A program made the position numbers and the translations under genes. DNA of 64,000 nt from Bradyrhizobium sp. Gha (GTDB lineage: Bacteria; Pseudomonadota; Alphaproteobacteria; Rhizobiales; Xanthobacteraceae). The notes beneath the pieces are model-generated. The model ran no database searches and had not been told where the DNA came from. It saw only the letters and a list, made by a program, of their open reading frames with translations. Location of the stretch: contig NZ_FOQM01000018.1 of assembly GCF_900113735.1 (NCBI RefSeq), positions 1 through 64,000 on the forward strand, written 5' to 3'. Below, one piece after another: positions 1 through 8,716 of the stretch; within the stretch, counting starts at the first letter, position 1, and each line of letters opens with the position of its first letter.

Positions 1-61
1 AAACGCAATGGCTTTGCGTCGCCCAGTCGACCCCGACGAACCATTGTGCACCGTCGACCAT
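1..61 (-). CDS. IS110-family transposase, N-terminal fragment cut by the window edge
   Basis: Reading leftwards from the ATG at 61, the first 20 residues contain FVGVDWATQSHCV, which matches the start of the DEDD/RuvC-like catalytic domain of IS110-family transposases (first catalytic Asp in a V-G-V/I-D context). A purine-rich GAGGAGGAG lies about 9 bases upstream of this ATG, supporting the start. IS110 elements usually lack terminal inverted repeats, so the element end cannot be placed here. Only the beginning of the gene is visible; whether it is intact is unknown. Confidence 0.6.
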   Translation of the reverse strand, partial: MVDGAQWFVGVDWATQSHCV

Positions 62-290
62 GATAGGGATCTCCTCCTCGTTCTCGAAGCGGGCCACCGC
101 GATCCTGATCGATCCCTGTACTGGCGCTCTCGGCGCAATGACCTCCTACTGGATCTCGATCGCGGCCGCTCCGTCGGGGCGCGGTTCCTACGCAGGTGCT
201 CAGGCACAGGTGGATAAGGCTGCTCCCGGCAGATCGGCCCGTGCTGCCAGTCTACATCATTGGACTGGCGCCGAACGACAAGAAGGGTAC
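62..290. other. Non-coding flank upstream of the IS110 transposase
   Basis: No convincing gene on either strand. It probably contains the end of the IS110 element and its junction with the chromosome, but no inverted repeat marks the boundary. Confidence 0.4.
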
Positions 291-292
291 AG

Positions 293-422
293 GGTGGGTT
301 AGCCAATCGATTGCGCGAAGCGCACTCGATTGGCTAACCCACCACTTCTGTCACCGAGGAAAGAGAAAAGGTGGGTTACGCCCCGCGGACTGCGCTTGGC
401 GCAGCCACCGTGCTAACCCACC
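293..422. repeat. Two adjacent palindromic intergenic repeats (GGTGGGTTA / TAACCCACC type)
   Basis: The first palindrome has perfect 18-bp arms at 293-310 and 326-343, starting GGTGGGTTAGCC. A second, shorter relative has arms at 370-378 and 414-422 (GGTGGGTTA and TAACCCACC) around a GC-rich centre. Dispersed elements of this form are common between genes in Bradyrhizobium; they could fold as RNA hairpins or act as REP-like sites. Confidence 0.75.
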
Positions 423-441
423 CTACGGCACCGCCTTTGTC

Positions 442-963
442 CTACCGCCACAAGCGCATCAGCGCGCCATGCATGCCCGTCACCGGATCGGCCGGGGGCA
501 GCGCAACCTTCGGAATTGTCTTCAGCGCCTTGGCGTGGTTCTCGGGCGTTGCCCGCGTGATCTCCATCTTGCTGCCCGGCGGATAGGCGCCGATCACGCA
601 GAAATCGTCGCTCGCCGTGATGCATTGATGCCCGGTACCTGCGGGCAGGATCGCGACATCACCGGCCTTGATGTCCAGCTCCTGGCCGTGATCGCCGCCG
701 AAGCGAACGCGGGCGCGGCCGCGCGCGACACCGAGCACCTCATGCACCGTCGCGTGGTAATGCAGATAGTCGTAGACGCCATTGCGCCAGGTGCCGCCCC
801 AATCGTTCGTCGCGAACAGGTTTTCGATGGTCTCTTCCGGCTGCTGCGGATCGAGCGCCACCGCGCCCTGGTAGACCAGGAATGGGAGGATGTTGTTCGG
901 CACGAGCCCGTCATCCTCGAACACGATGGCAAGCGGCTCGGCATTGTCGCGGACGACGGACAT
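442..963 (-). CDS. Cupin-domain protein
   Basis: Protein of 173 aa with a C-terminal single cupin barrel. Visible features are a VHEVLGVARGRARVRFGG strand pair with the metal-type His/Glu of cupin motif 1 (YLHYHATVHEVLG), then DIKAGDVAILPAGTGHQC, which fits cupin motif 2 (G-D-x6-P-x-G-x-x-H). The substrate is unknown; such proteins may be small dioxygenases, isomerases or sensors. The ATG at 963 is chosen over 981 because GGAG lies 7 bases before it. It stands alone between two repeat-containing spacers, on the same strand as carA but separated by a palindromic repeat. Confidence 0.75.
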   Translation of the reverse strand: MSVVRDNAEPLAIVFEDDGLVPNNILPFLVYQGAVALDPQQPEETIENLFATNDWGGTWRNGVYDYLHYHATVHEVLGVARGRARVRFGGDHGQELDIKAGDVAILPAGTGHQCITASDDFCVIGAYPPGSKMEITRATPENHAKALKTIPKVALPPADPVTGMHGALMRLWR

Positions 964-1022
964 GGCAGGGCTCCGGCACAAGAGTGACAGGAATTAACGA
1001 AGGGCGGGAATGCGTGTTCCTC

Positions 1023-1128
1023 CGTCATTCCGGGGCGACGCGCAGCGTCGAGCCCGGAATCCATCGTTCTACAGAATGTGGTGCCTAATGGATTCCGGGC
1101 TCGCGCTTCGCGCGCCCCGGAATGACGA
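1023..1128. repeat. Palindromic intergenic repeat (ATTCCGGG type)
   Basis: Long imperfect inverted repeat: CGTCATTCCGGGGCG on the left is mirrored by CGCCCCGGAATGACG on the right, with inner arms around GCCCGGAATCCATC and GATTCCGGGC. It lies between the cupin gene and the end of carA and could form a long hairpin in carA's 3' RNA. Confidence 0.7.
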
Positions 1129-1140
1129 GGAGGAGCTGTC

Positions 1141-2331
1141 TTACGCGCTCTTCTTCTGCCGCATCAGATCGGCGAAGCGCTGGAACAAATAGTGCGAGTC
1201 GCGCGGACCCGGTGAGGCCTCGGGGTGATACTGCACCGAGAACACCGGCTTGCCGTCGAGCTGGATGCCGCAATTGGATCCGTCGAACAGCGAGATGTGG
1301 GTCTGCGTGGCGCCATCAGGCAGCGTCGTCTCGTCCACGGCAAAGCCGTGGTTCATCGAGGTGATCTCGACCTTGCCGGTGGTCTCGTCCTTGACGGGAT
1401 GATTGGCGCCGTGATGGCCCTGATGCATCTTCTTCGTCTTGGCGCCGACCGCGAGGCCGAGCATCTGGTGCCCGAGGCAAATGCCGAAGGTCGGCGTGCC
1501 CGACTTGATGACGTCCTTGATCACAGGCACGGCGTACTTGCCTGTGGCGGCCGGATCGCCCGGACCGTTCGACAGGAACACACCATCCGGCTTCATCGCC
1601 AGAATGTCTTCGGACGAGGTGGTCGCCGGCACCACCGTCACCTTGCAGCCGACGCCGGCGAGCAGGCGCAGGATGTTGCGCTTGATACCGTAGTCGATCG
1701 CGACGACGTTGAACTCGGGCTTCTCCTGGCGGCCAAAGCCCTTGTCCCACAGCCAGGGCGTCTCGTCCCAGGTGAAGCGCTGGCCGGAGGTCACCATCGG
1801 CACGAGGTCCATGCCCTCGAGGCCCGGCCATTCGCGCGCTTCCTCCTTGAGGCCATGCATGTCGAACTCGCCATTTTTGGCGTGCGCGATCACGGCGTTG
1901 GGCATGCCCTTGGAGCGGATCAGCGCAGTCAGCGCCCGGGTGTCGATGCCGGAGAGGCCGATGATGCCGCGTGCCTTCAGCCACTGGTCGAGATGCTTGG
2001 TGGCGCGGTAATTCGAGGGATCGGTGATCGCGGTGCGCAGGATCACGCCGCGCGCGCCAGGCGTCGCGGCCATGTTCACCGTCTCGATGTCTTCCTCGTT
2101 GGTACCGACATTGCCGATATGCGGGAAGGTGAAGGTGATGAGCTGGCCGGCATAGGAGGGATCGGTGAGGATCTCTTCATAGCCGGTCATCGCGGTGTTG
2201 AAGCAGACTTCACCGACCGCGTGGCCTTCGGCGCCGAGACCAAAGCCTTCGAGCCTCGTGCCATCGGCAAGCACGAGGAGCGCGGTCGGTTTATGGTCCG
2301 GCCAGGCGGGATCGTTGTCATGTTGTGTCAT
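1141..2331 (-). CDS. carA: Carbamoyl-phosphate synthase small chain (glutamine amidotransferase)
   Basis: Full-length protein (396 aa). It hydrolyses glutamine and passes ammonia to the CarB large subunit for carbamoyl phosphate, feeding arginine and pyrimidine synthesis in the cytoplasm. The N-terminal CPSase small-chain domain carries MTGYEEILTDPSY. The C-terminal class I amidotransferase domain has the nucleophile in FGICLGHQ (Cys285) and the His-x-Glu pair in YHPEASPGP (His369, Glu371), so the triad is complete. carB is not in the window. It is divergent from yqeY across a 231-bp spacer holding a small palindrome. Assignment is secure. Confidence 0.97.
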   Translation of the reverse strand: MTQHDNDPAWPDHKPTALLVLADGTRLEGFGLGAEGHAVGEVCFNTAMTGYEEILTDPSYAGQLITFTFPHIGNVGTNEEDIETVNMAATPGARGVILRTAITDPSNYRATKHLDQWLKARGIIGLSGIDTRALTALIRSKGMPNAVIAHAKNGEFDMHGLKEEAREWPGLEGMDLVPMVTSGQRFTWDETPWLWDKGFGRQEKPEFNVVAIDYGIKRNILRLLAGVGCKVTVVPATTSSEDILAMKPDGVFLSNGPGDPAATGKYAVPVIKDVIKSGTPTFGICLGHQMLGLAVGAKTKKMHQGHHGANHPVKDETTGKVEITSMNHGFAVDETTLPDGATQTHISLFDGSNCGIQLDGKPVFSVQYHPEASPGPRDSHYLFQRFADLMRQKKSA

Positions 2332-2447
2332 GAGCCCGCTTCATAAGGCCCCCACGCTCCCCCGTCAAAGCGGGAAACGGCGGATTCACATGCGTTTTTG
2401 CATATTTGACGGGCCGCTTCAGGTACTTAGGCTGGACTACGAAATTT

Positions 2448-2463
2448 TGGGCAATTTTGCCCA
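2448..2463. promoter_or_regulatory. Perfect 16-bp palindrome between carA and yqeY
   Basis: TGGGCAATTTTGCCCA is a perfect inverted repeat in the divergent carA/yqeY spacer, about 115 bases upstream of both start codons. Its position suits an operator or a promoter-proximal hairpin. No matching regulator is recognised, so the role is inference. Confidence 0.3.
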
Positions 2464-2562
2464 CCGGCCGGGAAACAATGAACCGCCTATGCAAGGTTCG
2501 GTCTGGCCTCTTTCCGGCGAACGGCCTAGATCAGGCCTCGGATATTCGAAGGGATCACGATC

Positions 2563-3018
2563 ATGCTGCGCGACGACATCAACAATGCGGTCAAGGAGGC
2601 CATGAAGGCCAAGGACGAGCGCAAGCTCTCCACGTTGCGCATGGTCAATTCGACCATCAAGAACGCCGACATCGACGCCCGCGGCCAGGGCAAGCCGCCA
2701 CTCTCGGATGCCGACCTGCTCGCCGTGCTCCAGAAGATGATCAAGCAGCGCCAGGAGGCGGTCGAGCTCTATGACAAGGGCGGCCGCGCCGAACTGGCGG
2801 CGCAAGAGCGCGAGGAGATCGCGGTGATCTCGGCGTACCTGCCGAAGCAGATGTCGGAGGACGAGGTGCAGAAGGCGATCGCAAACGCCATCGCCGAAAC
2901 CGGCGCCGCCGGCATGAAGGACATGGGCAAGGTGATCGCGGTGTTGCGCGCGAAATACGCCGGACAGATGGATTTCGGCAAGGCATCCGGTCTCGTGAAG
3001 TCCGCGCTGTCGGGCTAG
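2563..3018 (+). CDS. yqeY: GatB/YqeY-domain protein
   Basis: A 151-aa protein matching stand-alone YqeY proteins, which resemble the tail domain of the GatB subunit of the Glu/Asp-tRNA amidotransferase. It starts MLRDDINNAVKEAMKAKD, and the family-typical stretch ISAYLPKQMSEDEV is followed by GMKDMGKVIAVLRAKYAGQMDFGKAS. The length equals the usual family length. A tRNA-binding role is commonly supposed but the precise function is not established. An AAGGG-like ribosome site precedes the ATG. In many alphaproteobacteria it lies between carA and dnaG, as here. Confidence 0.92.
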   Translation: MLRDDINNAVKEAMKAKDERKLSTLRMVNSTIKNADIDARGQGKPPLSDADLLAVLQKMIKQRQEAVELYDKGGRAELAAQEREEIAVISAYLPKQMSEDEVQKAIANAIAETGAAGMKDMGKVIAVLRAKYAGQMDFGKASGLVKSALSG

Positions 3019-3029
3019 CGCTTTCTTGC

Positions 3030-3165
3030 CCTCTTTCCTGGTGGGAGAGGGTGGCTCGCCGCGTAGCGGCGAGGCGGGTGAGGGGTATCTCTGTTCGCGG
3101 AGACAGTCCCTCATCCGGCGCTTCGGGCCACCTTCAAGGGGAGAAGGGGCACCTTTGTCGCCGCA
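3030..3165. repeat. Palindromic intergenic repeat (GGTGAGGGG / CCCTCA type)
   Basis: Imperfect inverted repeat in which GGGAGAGGGTGGC with GCGGGTGAGGGG on the left answers CCCTCATCCGGCG and CAAGGGGAGAAGG on the right. Variants of the same text recur at 21195-21370. It separates yqeY from the next gene. Confidence 0.6.
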
Positions 3166-3212
3166 CCAATCCGGTCTACTCTCTCCCGCGAGAAACAATC
3201 GGGAGGCAACCG

Positions 3213-4352
3213 ATGACTGCCGCGATCAAACCGTTTCGTATCGCGATCAGCGACGACGTCCTTTCCGACCTCAAATTGCGCCTTGCCCGTACGCGATGGC
3301 CGGAGGCCGAGCTGGTCGATGACTGGAGCCAGGGCGCGCCGCTGAAATGGATCCAGCAGATCTGCGCCTATTGGGCCGACGGTTACGACTGGCGGGGGCG
3401 CGAGGCAAAACTCAATCGCTTCGATCAGTTCATCAGCGAGATCGACGGGCTCGATATCCACTTCCTGCATGTCCGTTCGAAAGAAGCAAACGCGCTACCG
3501 CTGATCATCACCCATGGCTGGCCCGGCTCGATCGTCGAATTCCAGAAGGTGATTGCGCCGCTGGTCGATCCCGCCGCGCATGGGGGCAAACCCGCGGATG
3601 CCTTTCATGTGATCTGCCCTTCGCTGCCGGGTTTTGGCTTCTCCGCAAAACCCAAGACCACCGGCTGGGGCGTCGACCGCATCGCCGCGATCTGGGCGAA
3701 GCTGATGGACCGGCTGGGTTACGCGCGTTACGGCGCGCAAGGTGGCGATTGGGGCTCGGCGGTGACGACCTCGCTCGGCGCACAGGACGCCGAACATTGC
3801 GCCGGCATCCACATCACGCTCGCCTTCAACACGGCACCAAAGATCGAGGGTGAGCCGACACCGGAAGAGAAGCGCGCGCTCGCCGGCCTCAAGCATTATG
3901 TGGATCTCGACTCCGGCTATTCCAAGCAGCAAGCGACGCGGCCGCAAACGCTCGGCTATGGGCTGACGGATTCGCCGAGCGGGCAGGCCGCCTGGATCCT
4001 GGAGAAATTCTGGGCCTGGACCGACTGCGACGGTCATCCCGAAAACATCTTTGACAAGGACGAGCTGCTCGACAACGTCATGCTCTACTGGACCACGGCG
4101 ACGGCGACGTCGTCCGCGCGGCTCTATTGGGAGAGTTTTGGCAAACGGCGGACCACGCCGGTCGTGAAGGTTCCAACGGGCGTTGCGGTGTTTCCCAAGG
4201 AGATCATCGCGCCGGTGCGGCACTGGATAGAGCCAAGCTTCGCCAACATCACGCATTGGAGCGAGATGCAGAAGGGCGGGCATTTCGCCGCCTTCGAGCA
4301 GCCGGAGCTGTTTGTGCGCGACGTCCGGAAATTCTTCGCGACGGTGCGCTGA
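3213..4352 (+). CDS. Epoxide hydrolase (alpha/beta-hydrolase fold, EHN domain)
   Basis: Protein of 379 aa with an N-terminal epoxide-hydrolase domain (residues about 4-110) and an alpha/beta-hydrolase core. The oxyanion-hole motif HGWPG is at 101-105, the nucleophile Asp179 lies in GGDWGS, and the catalytic His357 in KGGHFAAFEQPE. The family opens epoxides to diols through an Asp-ester intermediate; the natural substrate is unknown. The ATG at 3213 is preferred to an upstream start inside the palindromic repeat because GGGAGG precedes it by 7 bases. It is a monocistronic gene. Confidence 0.9.
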   Translation: MTAAIKPFRIAISDDVLSDLKLRLARTRWPEAELVDDWSQGAPLKWIQQICAYWADGYDWRGREAKLNRFDQFISEIDGLDIHFLHVRSKEANALPLIITHGWPGSIVEFQKVIAPLVDPAAHGGKPADAFHVICPSLPGFGFSAKPKTTGWGVDRIAAIWAKLMDRLGYARYGAQGGDWGSAVTTSLGAQDAEHCAGIHITLAFNTAPKIEGEPTPEEKRALAGLKHYVDLDSGYSKQQATRPQTLGYGLTDSPSGQAAWILEKFWAWTDCDGHPENIFDKDELLDNVMLYWTTATATSSARLYWESFGKRRTTPVVKVPTGVAVFPKEIIAPVRHWIEPSFANITHWSEMQKGGHFAAFEQPELFVRDVRKFFATVR

Positions 4353-4456
4353 AAGGTCCCATGCTCAGGATCTTCGCGATCGACGGAGGCCTGTCCGCGG
4401 CCAATCTCGGCGTCGCCCTTCTGCCCGCATTGCGATGATGGTGGAGATTGCCGCTC

Positions 4457-4969
4457 CTAGGGCGTCTCGATTCCCATCGCCTTGAGCGCATCCAGCATCC
4501 GCTGCGGCGGGCCGAGCTTGACGGCGAGTGGCTTGCCGGTCTCGAGCAAGCTCTTGAGACTCGACAGGATCGCGGGCCAGCCCGATCGGCCGCCCGACAA
4601 TATATCGTCGCTGAGCGGTCGATCATGGCCTTCGCTCATGGTGAGTCGGACAGCATCGCCCACCTGCTCGATGTCGTAGGTCACGAGGGTTGGCCCTAGT
4701 TTCTCGATCAGCTCGGGCCAGTTGACGTTGAACGTCACCGCGAGCTTGCGCGGCGGATCGTAGGCGAGCACCTCGCCGCTGATATGCAGGGCGCCAGCGG
4801 CCGTGCGCACGATGAAGGCGCCTCCGAGCCGCGGCTCGACCTCGACGGCGTTGCCGAAGAAGTACTGCTTGCTGAACTCGGCCGAGGTCAGTGCCTCCCA
4901 CACCTTCTCCGGCGTAGCGGCGATGTAGATGGTGTAGACGGTCAGCGGCCTGAACTGATCGAGTTTCAT
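4457..4969 (-). CDS. SRPBCC / AHSA1-domain protein
   Basis: Protein of 170 aa with the START-like ligand-binding fold of the Activator-of-Hsp90-ATPase-1 family. Visible features are VYTIYIAATPEKVWEALTS at the N-terminus, GGAFIVRT and LAVTFNVNWPELIEK in the central sheet, and the long C-terminal helix GWPAILSSLKSLLETG. Such proteins bind hydrophobic ligands and often sit beside ArsR regulators, but none is adjacent here. The start at MKLDQF (4969) is chosen by homology; an in-frame ATG at 5059 would add 30 unconserved residues. Confidence 0.8.
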   Translation of the reverse strand: MKLDQFRPLTVYTIYIAATPEKVWEALTSAEFSKQYFFGNAVEVEPRLGGAFIVRTAAGALHISGEVLAYDPPRKLAVTFNVNWPELIEKLGPTLVTYDIEQVGDAVRLTMSEGHDRPLSDDILSGGRSGWPAILSSLKSLLETGKPLAVKLGPPQRMLDALKAMGIETP

Positions 4970-5115
4970 TTTGCGTCGAGCCCGTTGTTGAGCGCCGTGC
5001 GCGGAATGGCGAGCATCTGGTTTGGCTCGAATTTCCTGATCCAGCGTTGGCGCATGCATGCGGTCGTGTTAGCGTTCAAGCTCAGCCAGCGCAGATTGGT
5101 TCCGGGAGGACTTTG

Positions 5116-6561
5116 ATGTTCCGTTGCGTCCTGACTGCTGCCGTCCTCGTCCTTTTCGCCGGCAGCGCCTTCGTCCACGCCCAGAAACAGACGATCGGGG
5201 CGGCCCCTGAGGCGTCCAACATGAAACTGGTCGGCACCAACGATCTTCAGGCACGAAGCGCCTATCAGCCGACCATCCATCATCAGGGCGACCGCTGGAT
5301 CGCCTATATCGGCCACCACGGCGGCACCGATGACGTGCCTGATCCCGTCAATCCGATGACCGGGCAAGCGGAGCCGAACGGGACCTCGATCGTCGATGTC
5401 ACCGATCCCGCGCATCCCAGATATCTCAGGCATCTGCCGGGCCAGGCAGGCAAGTACGAATCCGGCGGCGCGCAGATGGTGCGGGTGTGCGATGGCACAG
5501 GCTTGCCGAAGGGCGATCCCAACGCGGTCTACATGCTGCGCACCTTCGGCAGCGAGGCGCATGAGATCTGGAACGTCGCCGACCCCGCCAATCCCGTGCT
5601 GATCACGCGCCTCGGTGGCTTGAAGGACACGCACAAGAGCTGGTGGGAATGCGACACCGGCGTTGCCTATCTCGTTTCGGGCGCGCCGGACTGGCGCACG
5701 AGGCGGATGACACAGGTCTATGATCTCTCCGATCCCGCCCATCCGCAAAAAATCCGCGACTTCGGCCTGCCCGGTCAGGAGCCCGGCTCGACCGGCGCGG
5801 TGCCGACCGAGCTGCACGGGCCGATCTCGACCGGGCCCGCAGGCAACCGCGTTTATTTCGGCTACGGCACCGACAAGGCCGGCATCTTGCAGATCGTCGA
5901 TCGCGAGAAGCTCTTGAACGGGCCGAAGGAGCCGACGCCGGACAATCTGCGCTATCCCGAGATCTCGCGGCTGCCGATGTCCGCCTTCAACGGCGCGCAC
6001 ACCACGTTTCCGATGCTCGACATGCCGGTCGCCGAGTTTGCCGAGGACAAGGACGGCAAGACCCGCGACATCGTCATGATCGTCGACGAGGCGATCCTGA
6101 ACGAATGCGGCGAGGCGCGGCAGATGGTGTGGTTCGCCGACGTCACCACCGAGACGCGGCCCATGATGATCTCGAGCTACACCGTGCCGGAGGCGGGCGG
6201 GCAGTTCTGCCAGCGCGGCGGCCGTTTCGGCTCGCACTCCTCGAACGAGAGCATGGCGCCGGTCTACTACAAGAAGATGGCCTTCATCGCCTTCTTCAAT
6301 GCCGGCGTGCGGGCGCTCGACATCCGCGATCCCTATCATCCCAGGGAAGTCGGCTATTTCATTCCGGCGATCACGCAGGCGACCGACAAGCGTTGCATTC
6401 CGGTCGAGGGCGGCGAACGCTGCAAGGTCGCGATCCAGACCAACAATGTCGAGACCGACGAGCGCGGCTACATCTACATCGTCGATCGCGCCAACACCGG
6501 CCTGCACATACTCGAGCTGACCGGGCCGGCCCGCGCCGTCGCCGGCCTGCCGAAGAACTGA
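5116..6561 (+). CDS. Secreted LVIVD-repeat protein
   Basis: Protein of 481 aa beginning with a signal peptide (MFRCVLTAAVLVLFAGSAFVHA) and followed by beta-propeller-like repeats of the LVIVD family. Repeated units such as SIVDVTDPAHPRYLRHL, WNVADPANPVLITRL, YDLSDPAHPQKIRDF and LDIRDPYHPREVGYF are visible. It is probably periplasmic; the function is unknown, although such propellers bind surface ligands. GGGAGGA lies 5 bases before the chosen ATG. The next gene begins 2 bases after the stop, so the two are probably co-transcribed. Confidence 0.82.
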   Translation: MFRCVLTAAVLVLFAGSAFVHAQKQTIGAAPEASNMKLVGTNDLQARSAYQPTIHHQGDRWIAYIGHHGGTDDVPDPVNPMTGQAEPNGTSIVDVTDPAHPRYLRHLPGQAGKYESGGAQMVRVCDGTGLPKGDPNAVYMLRTFGSEAHEIWNVADPANPVLITRLGGLKDTHKSWWECDTGVAYLVSGAPDWRTRRMTQVYDLSDPAHPQKIRDFGLPGQEPGSTGAVPTELHGPISTGPAGNRVYFGYGTDKAGILQIVDREKLLNGPKEPTPDNLRYPEISRLPMSAFNGAHTTFPMLDMPVAEFAEDKDGKTRDIVMIVDEAILNECGEARQMVWFADVTTETRPMMISSYTVPEAGGQFCQRGGRFGSHSSNESMAPVYYKKMAFIAFFNAGVRALDIRDPYHPREVGYFIPAITQATDKRCIPVEGGERCKVAIQTNNVETDERGYIYIVDRANTGLHILELTGPARAVAGLPKN

Positions 6562-6563
6562 CG

Positions 6564-7109
6564 ATGCGGCGCGCGGCGGCAATCGCGCTCGTCCTTGCCG
6601 TGCTCGGCGCATCGGGCGTCGGCGCCTATCAGCTCGCGTCACCGCGAGCGCAAACCGCGGAGCATTGGCGCGAGCTCGCCTGGCCGTTCCCGCGCGACGG
6701 CTGGCCCGCCGGCCGCGCGTTTCGTTGCGAGGGCGGTGCTTGCGACGGTGCCGAGCTCTACGTCCGCGCCAAGCGCGGCTTCTGTAACTGCGAGAGCGGC
6801 GTTGCCGATGATGACGAGATCGATCGTGTTGCCGACATCGATCTGATCACGCCGCGCTTTGGCGCCACTGCGCCGGGTGAGGTGGTGCAGATGGGCGAGA
6901 TGCACGGCCGTGCGCGGCAGTACGATCTCGCCACCTATGCCGCTGCGAGCCACGTCGCCATCGGCGTCGCGCTCTCACGCCGCTGCGATCTCCTGGTCGT
7001 GGCGGTGCAGGGGCGTGGCGAGGCCGGCGTGATGCAGCATGCCGCGCTCGTGTTCCTGGGCACACCGGAGATCAAGGCGTGGGCGATGGCGGCGCTGGAC
7101 GGAAAGTAA
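6564..7109 (+). CDS. Conserved hypothetical protein with N-terminal membrane anchor
   Basis: Protein of 181 aa, not assigned to a named family. The N-terminus (residues 1-27) is one hydrophobic signal or anchor helix. A Cys-rich stretch follows (RCEGGACDG and GFCNCESG), then a region rich in Asp and hydrophobic residues. It begins 2 bases after the LVIVD gene stop, implying translational coupling and a joint envelope function. The paired cysteines would suit disulfides in the periplasm; this is inference. Confidence 0.65.
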   Translation: MRRAAAIALVLAVLGASGVGAYQLASPRAQTAEHWRELAWPFPRDGWPAGRAFRCEGGACDGAELYVRAKRGFCNCESGVADDDEIDRVADIDLITPRFGATAPGEVVQMGEMHGRARQYDLATYAAASHVAIGVALSRRCDLLVVAVQGRGEAGVMQHAALVFLGTPEIKAWAMAALDGK

Positions 7110-7155
7110 GTGCCATGCATTAATGCGGGCAAATCGCCGTCAGCGAGTTCTCCCC

Positions 7156-7776
7156 ATGATGTCCATGCAAGCCTATCTCGCCTTCGTCGCCGCCTGCATT
7201 GCCCTCGCGCTGCTGCCGGGGCCGATCGTCACCATCGTCATCGCCAACGGCCTGCGCCACGGCACGCGCGCGGCGCTGACCAACATTCTCGGCGTGCAGA
7301 TGGGCTTGTTGATCGCGATCGGCGTGCTTGCGGTCGGCCTCACCACGCTGATGGCGACGATGGGCTATTGGTTCAACTGGGTGCGCTTTGCGGGCGCCGC
7401 GTATCTGGTCTGGCTCGGCATCAAGCTGATCCGCTCTCCGGTCGAGGGCGTCTCCGCTGATGAGCCACCGCCGCCTCCGCGAGGTGGCTTTCTCTTGCAG
7501 GGCTTCGTCGTGGCGTTGTCGAACCCGAAGCTGCTGGTGTTCTTCGGCGCATTCATTCCGCAGTTCATGGACATGAGCAAGGATCAGCTGTCGCAAGTCC
7601 TGGTGCTCGGGATCACCTTCATGGTGCTTGCCGGCATGACGGACGGGATCTATGCGCTGCTCGCCGGTCGAGTCCGCGGCTTTTTCTCGGCCCGCCGGAC
7701 CCGCATGGTGTCGCGCGTCTCCGGCGGCTTCATGATCGGCGGCGGCATCTGGCTGGCGCTGATCCGGGCCAGATGA
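7156..7776 (+). CDS. LysE/RhtB-family amino-acid exporter
   Basis: Protein of 206 aa with about six hydrophobic segments. The N-terminal segment AYLAFVAACIALALLPGPIVTIVIANGLRHG carries the P-G-P motif of LysE/RhtB exporters, and GFVVALSNPKLLVFFGAFIPQF matches the conserved fourth segment. It should export amino acids or similar small molecules across the inner membrane. The ATG at 7156 (another at 7159) gives the usual family N-terminus. It follows the preceding gene by 46 bases and could be in the same transcript. Confidence 0.85.
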   Translation: MMSMQAYLAFVAACIALALLPGPIVTIVIANGLRHGTRAALTNILGVQMGLLIAIGVLAVGLTTLMATMGYWFNWVRFAGAAYLVWLGIKLIRSPVEGVSADEPPPPPRGGFLLQGFVVALSNPKLLVFFGAFIPQFMDMSKDQLSQVLVLGITFMVLAGMTDGIYALLAGRVRGFFSARRTRMVSRVSGGFMIGGGIWLALIRAR

Positions 7777-7819
7777 GCATGGCCAAACAAGTTGTCGCGC
7801 TATCAGGACGGCGCGGCGG

Positions 7820-8626
7820 CTAGCGGGCCAACAGCCCCGGCTTCAGCTCCATCTCGATCGCCGCAAAAATCCGCGCCAGACGTTCGGCCCATCGCTGCTG
7901 GCCGGATTGATCGGCGATCAGATCCTGGCGGATCTCGATGCCGGTGTTGAGGAGACCTCTCGCCTCGCCGTGAACGGGAATCGTGTAGTCGGTGAGATCG
8001 CTCGCCGCATAGGGCTCGTTGTCGCCGACGACGAGGTCGCCCTCGCTACGCAGATGTTGCAGCAGCAGCTTCGGCAGCACGGTGTCGCGGTTGTAGAGGG
8101 CGCCGATGTGCCAGGGCCGCGCGACGCCGGCATAATGGGGCGTAAAGCTGTGCAGCGACACCAGCACCGTCGGCCGCTCGTCCCGCAGGCGGCTGTCGAT
8201 CACGGCGCCGATGCGGTGATGATAGGGATCGAAGATCTCGCGCCGGCGTGCCGCGCGCTCGCTTTCAGAAATGCCTTCGTTGCGCGGGATCGCCGTCGTC
8301 TCCGACATCACGGGGATCGAGCTCGCCACCCCGGGCGGGCGGTTGCAGTCGATCACGAGGCGCGAATAGCGCTGCGCGATCAGATGCGCGTTGAGCATGT
8401 TGGCCATCCGCTCGGCGACGCCGGCGATGCCGATGTCCCAGCCGATATGCCGCGATAGCTCGCTTTCCGATATACCGAGATCGCCGAGCGCGCGCGGCAG
8501 AATGCGGCCGTAATGGTCCGATGTGAGCAGGAAGGGCGATGTCCCCTCCGCATTCACCTCATGCACTGGCGGAATATCGCCTTCCCCAAGGAGTTGATCC
8601 GCAGCCTCGGCTGTGTTGAAAGCCAT
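7820..8626 (-). CDS. N-formylglutamate amidohydrolase-family protein
   Basis: Protein of 268 aa of the FGase family (metal-dependent hydrolases related to HutG). Family-typical pieces are SPFLLTSDHYGRILPRAL near the N-terminus, LVIDCNRPPG, the metal-region segment IFDPYHHRIGAVID, and VLVSLHSFTPHYAGV. In histidine breakdown the family cleaves N-formylglutamate, but no hut genes are near, so the substrate is uncertain. The 5' end is 90 bp from the divergent transglutaminase gene. Confidence 0.82.
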   Translation of the reverse strand: MAFNTAEAADQLLGEGDIPPVHEVNAEGTSPFLLTSDHYGRILPRALGDLGISESELSRHIGWDIGIAGVAERMANMLNAHLIAQRYSRLVIDCNRPPGVASSIPVMSETTAIPRNEGISESERAARRREIFDPYHHRIGAVIDSRLRDERPTVLVSLHSFTPHYAGVARPWHIGALYNRDTVLPKLLLQHLRSEGDLVVGDNEPYAASDLTDYTIPVHGEARGLLNTGIEIRQDLIADQSGQQRWAERLARIFAAIEMELKPGLLAR

Positions 8627-8716
8627 CCTGATTGCCTATCGATAAAGCAGTCGCCCCGGACATTGGGCATACGATCGACGACTCGGTCTGCCCAACATCA
8701 CCATGATCTGCCGACG

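Noticed and set aside
1225..2346. Long open frame (373 aa) opposite carA
   Set aside because: It is a shadow of a GC-rich real gene: carA on the other strand has full family motifs, and this frame has none.
4966..6642. Long open frame (558 aa) opposite the LVIVD gene
   Set aside because: Repetitive composition mirrors the LVIVD repeats on the true strand; no family match.
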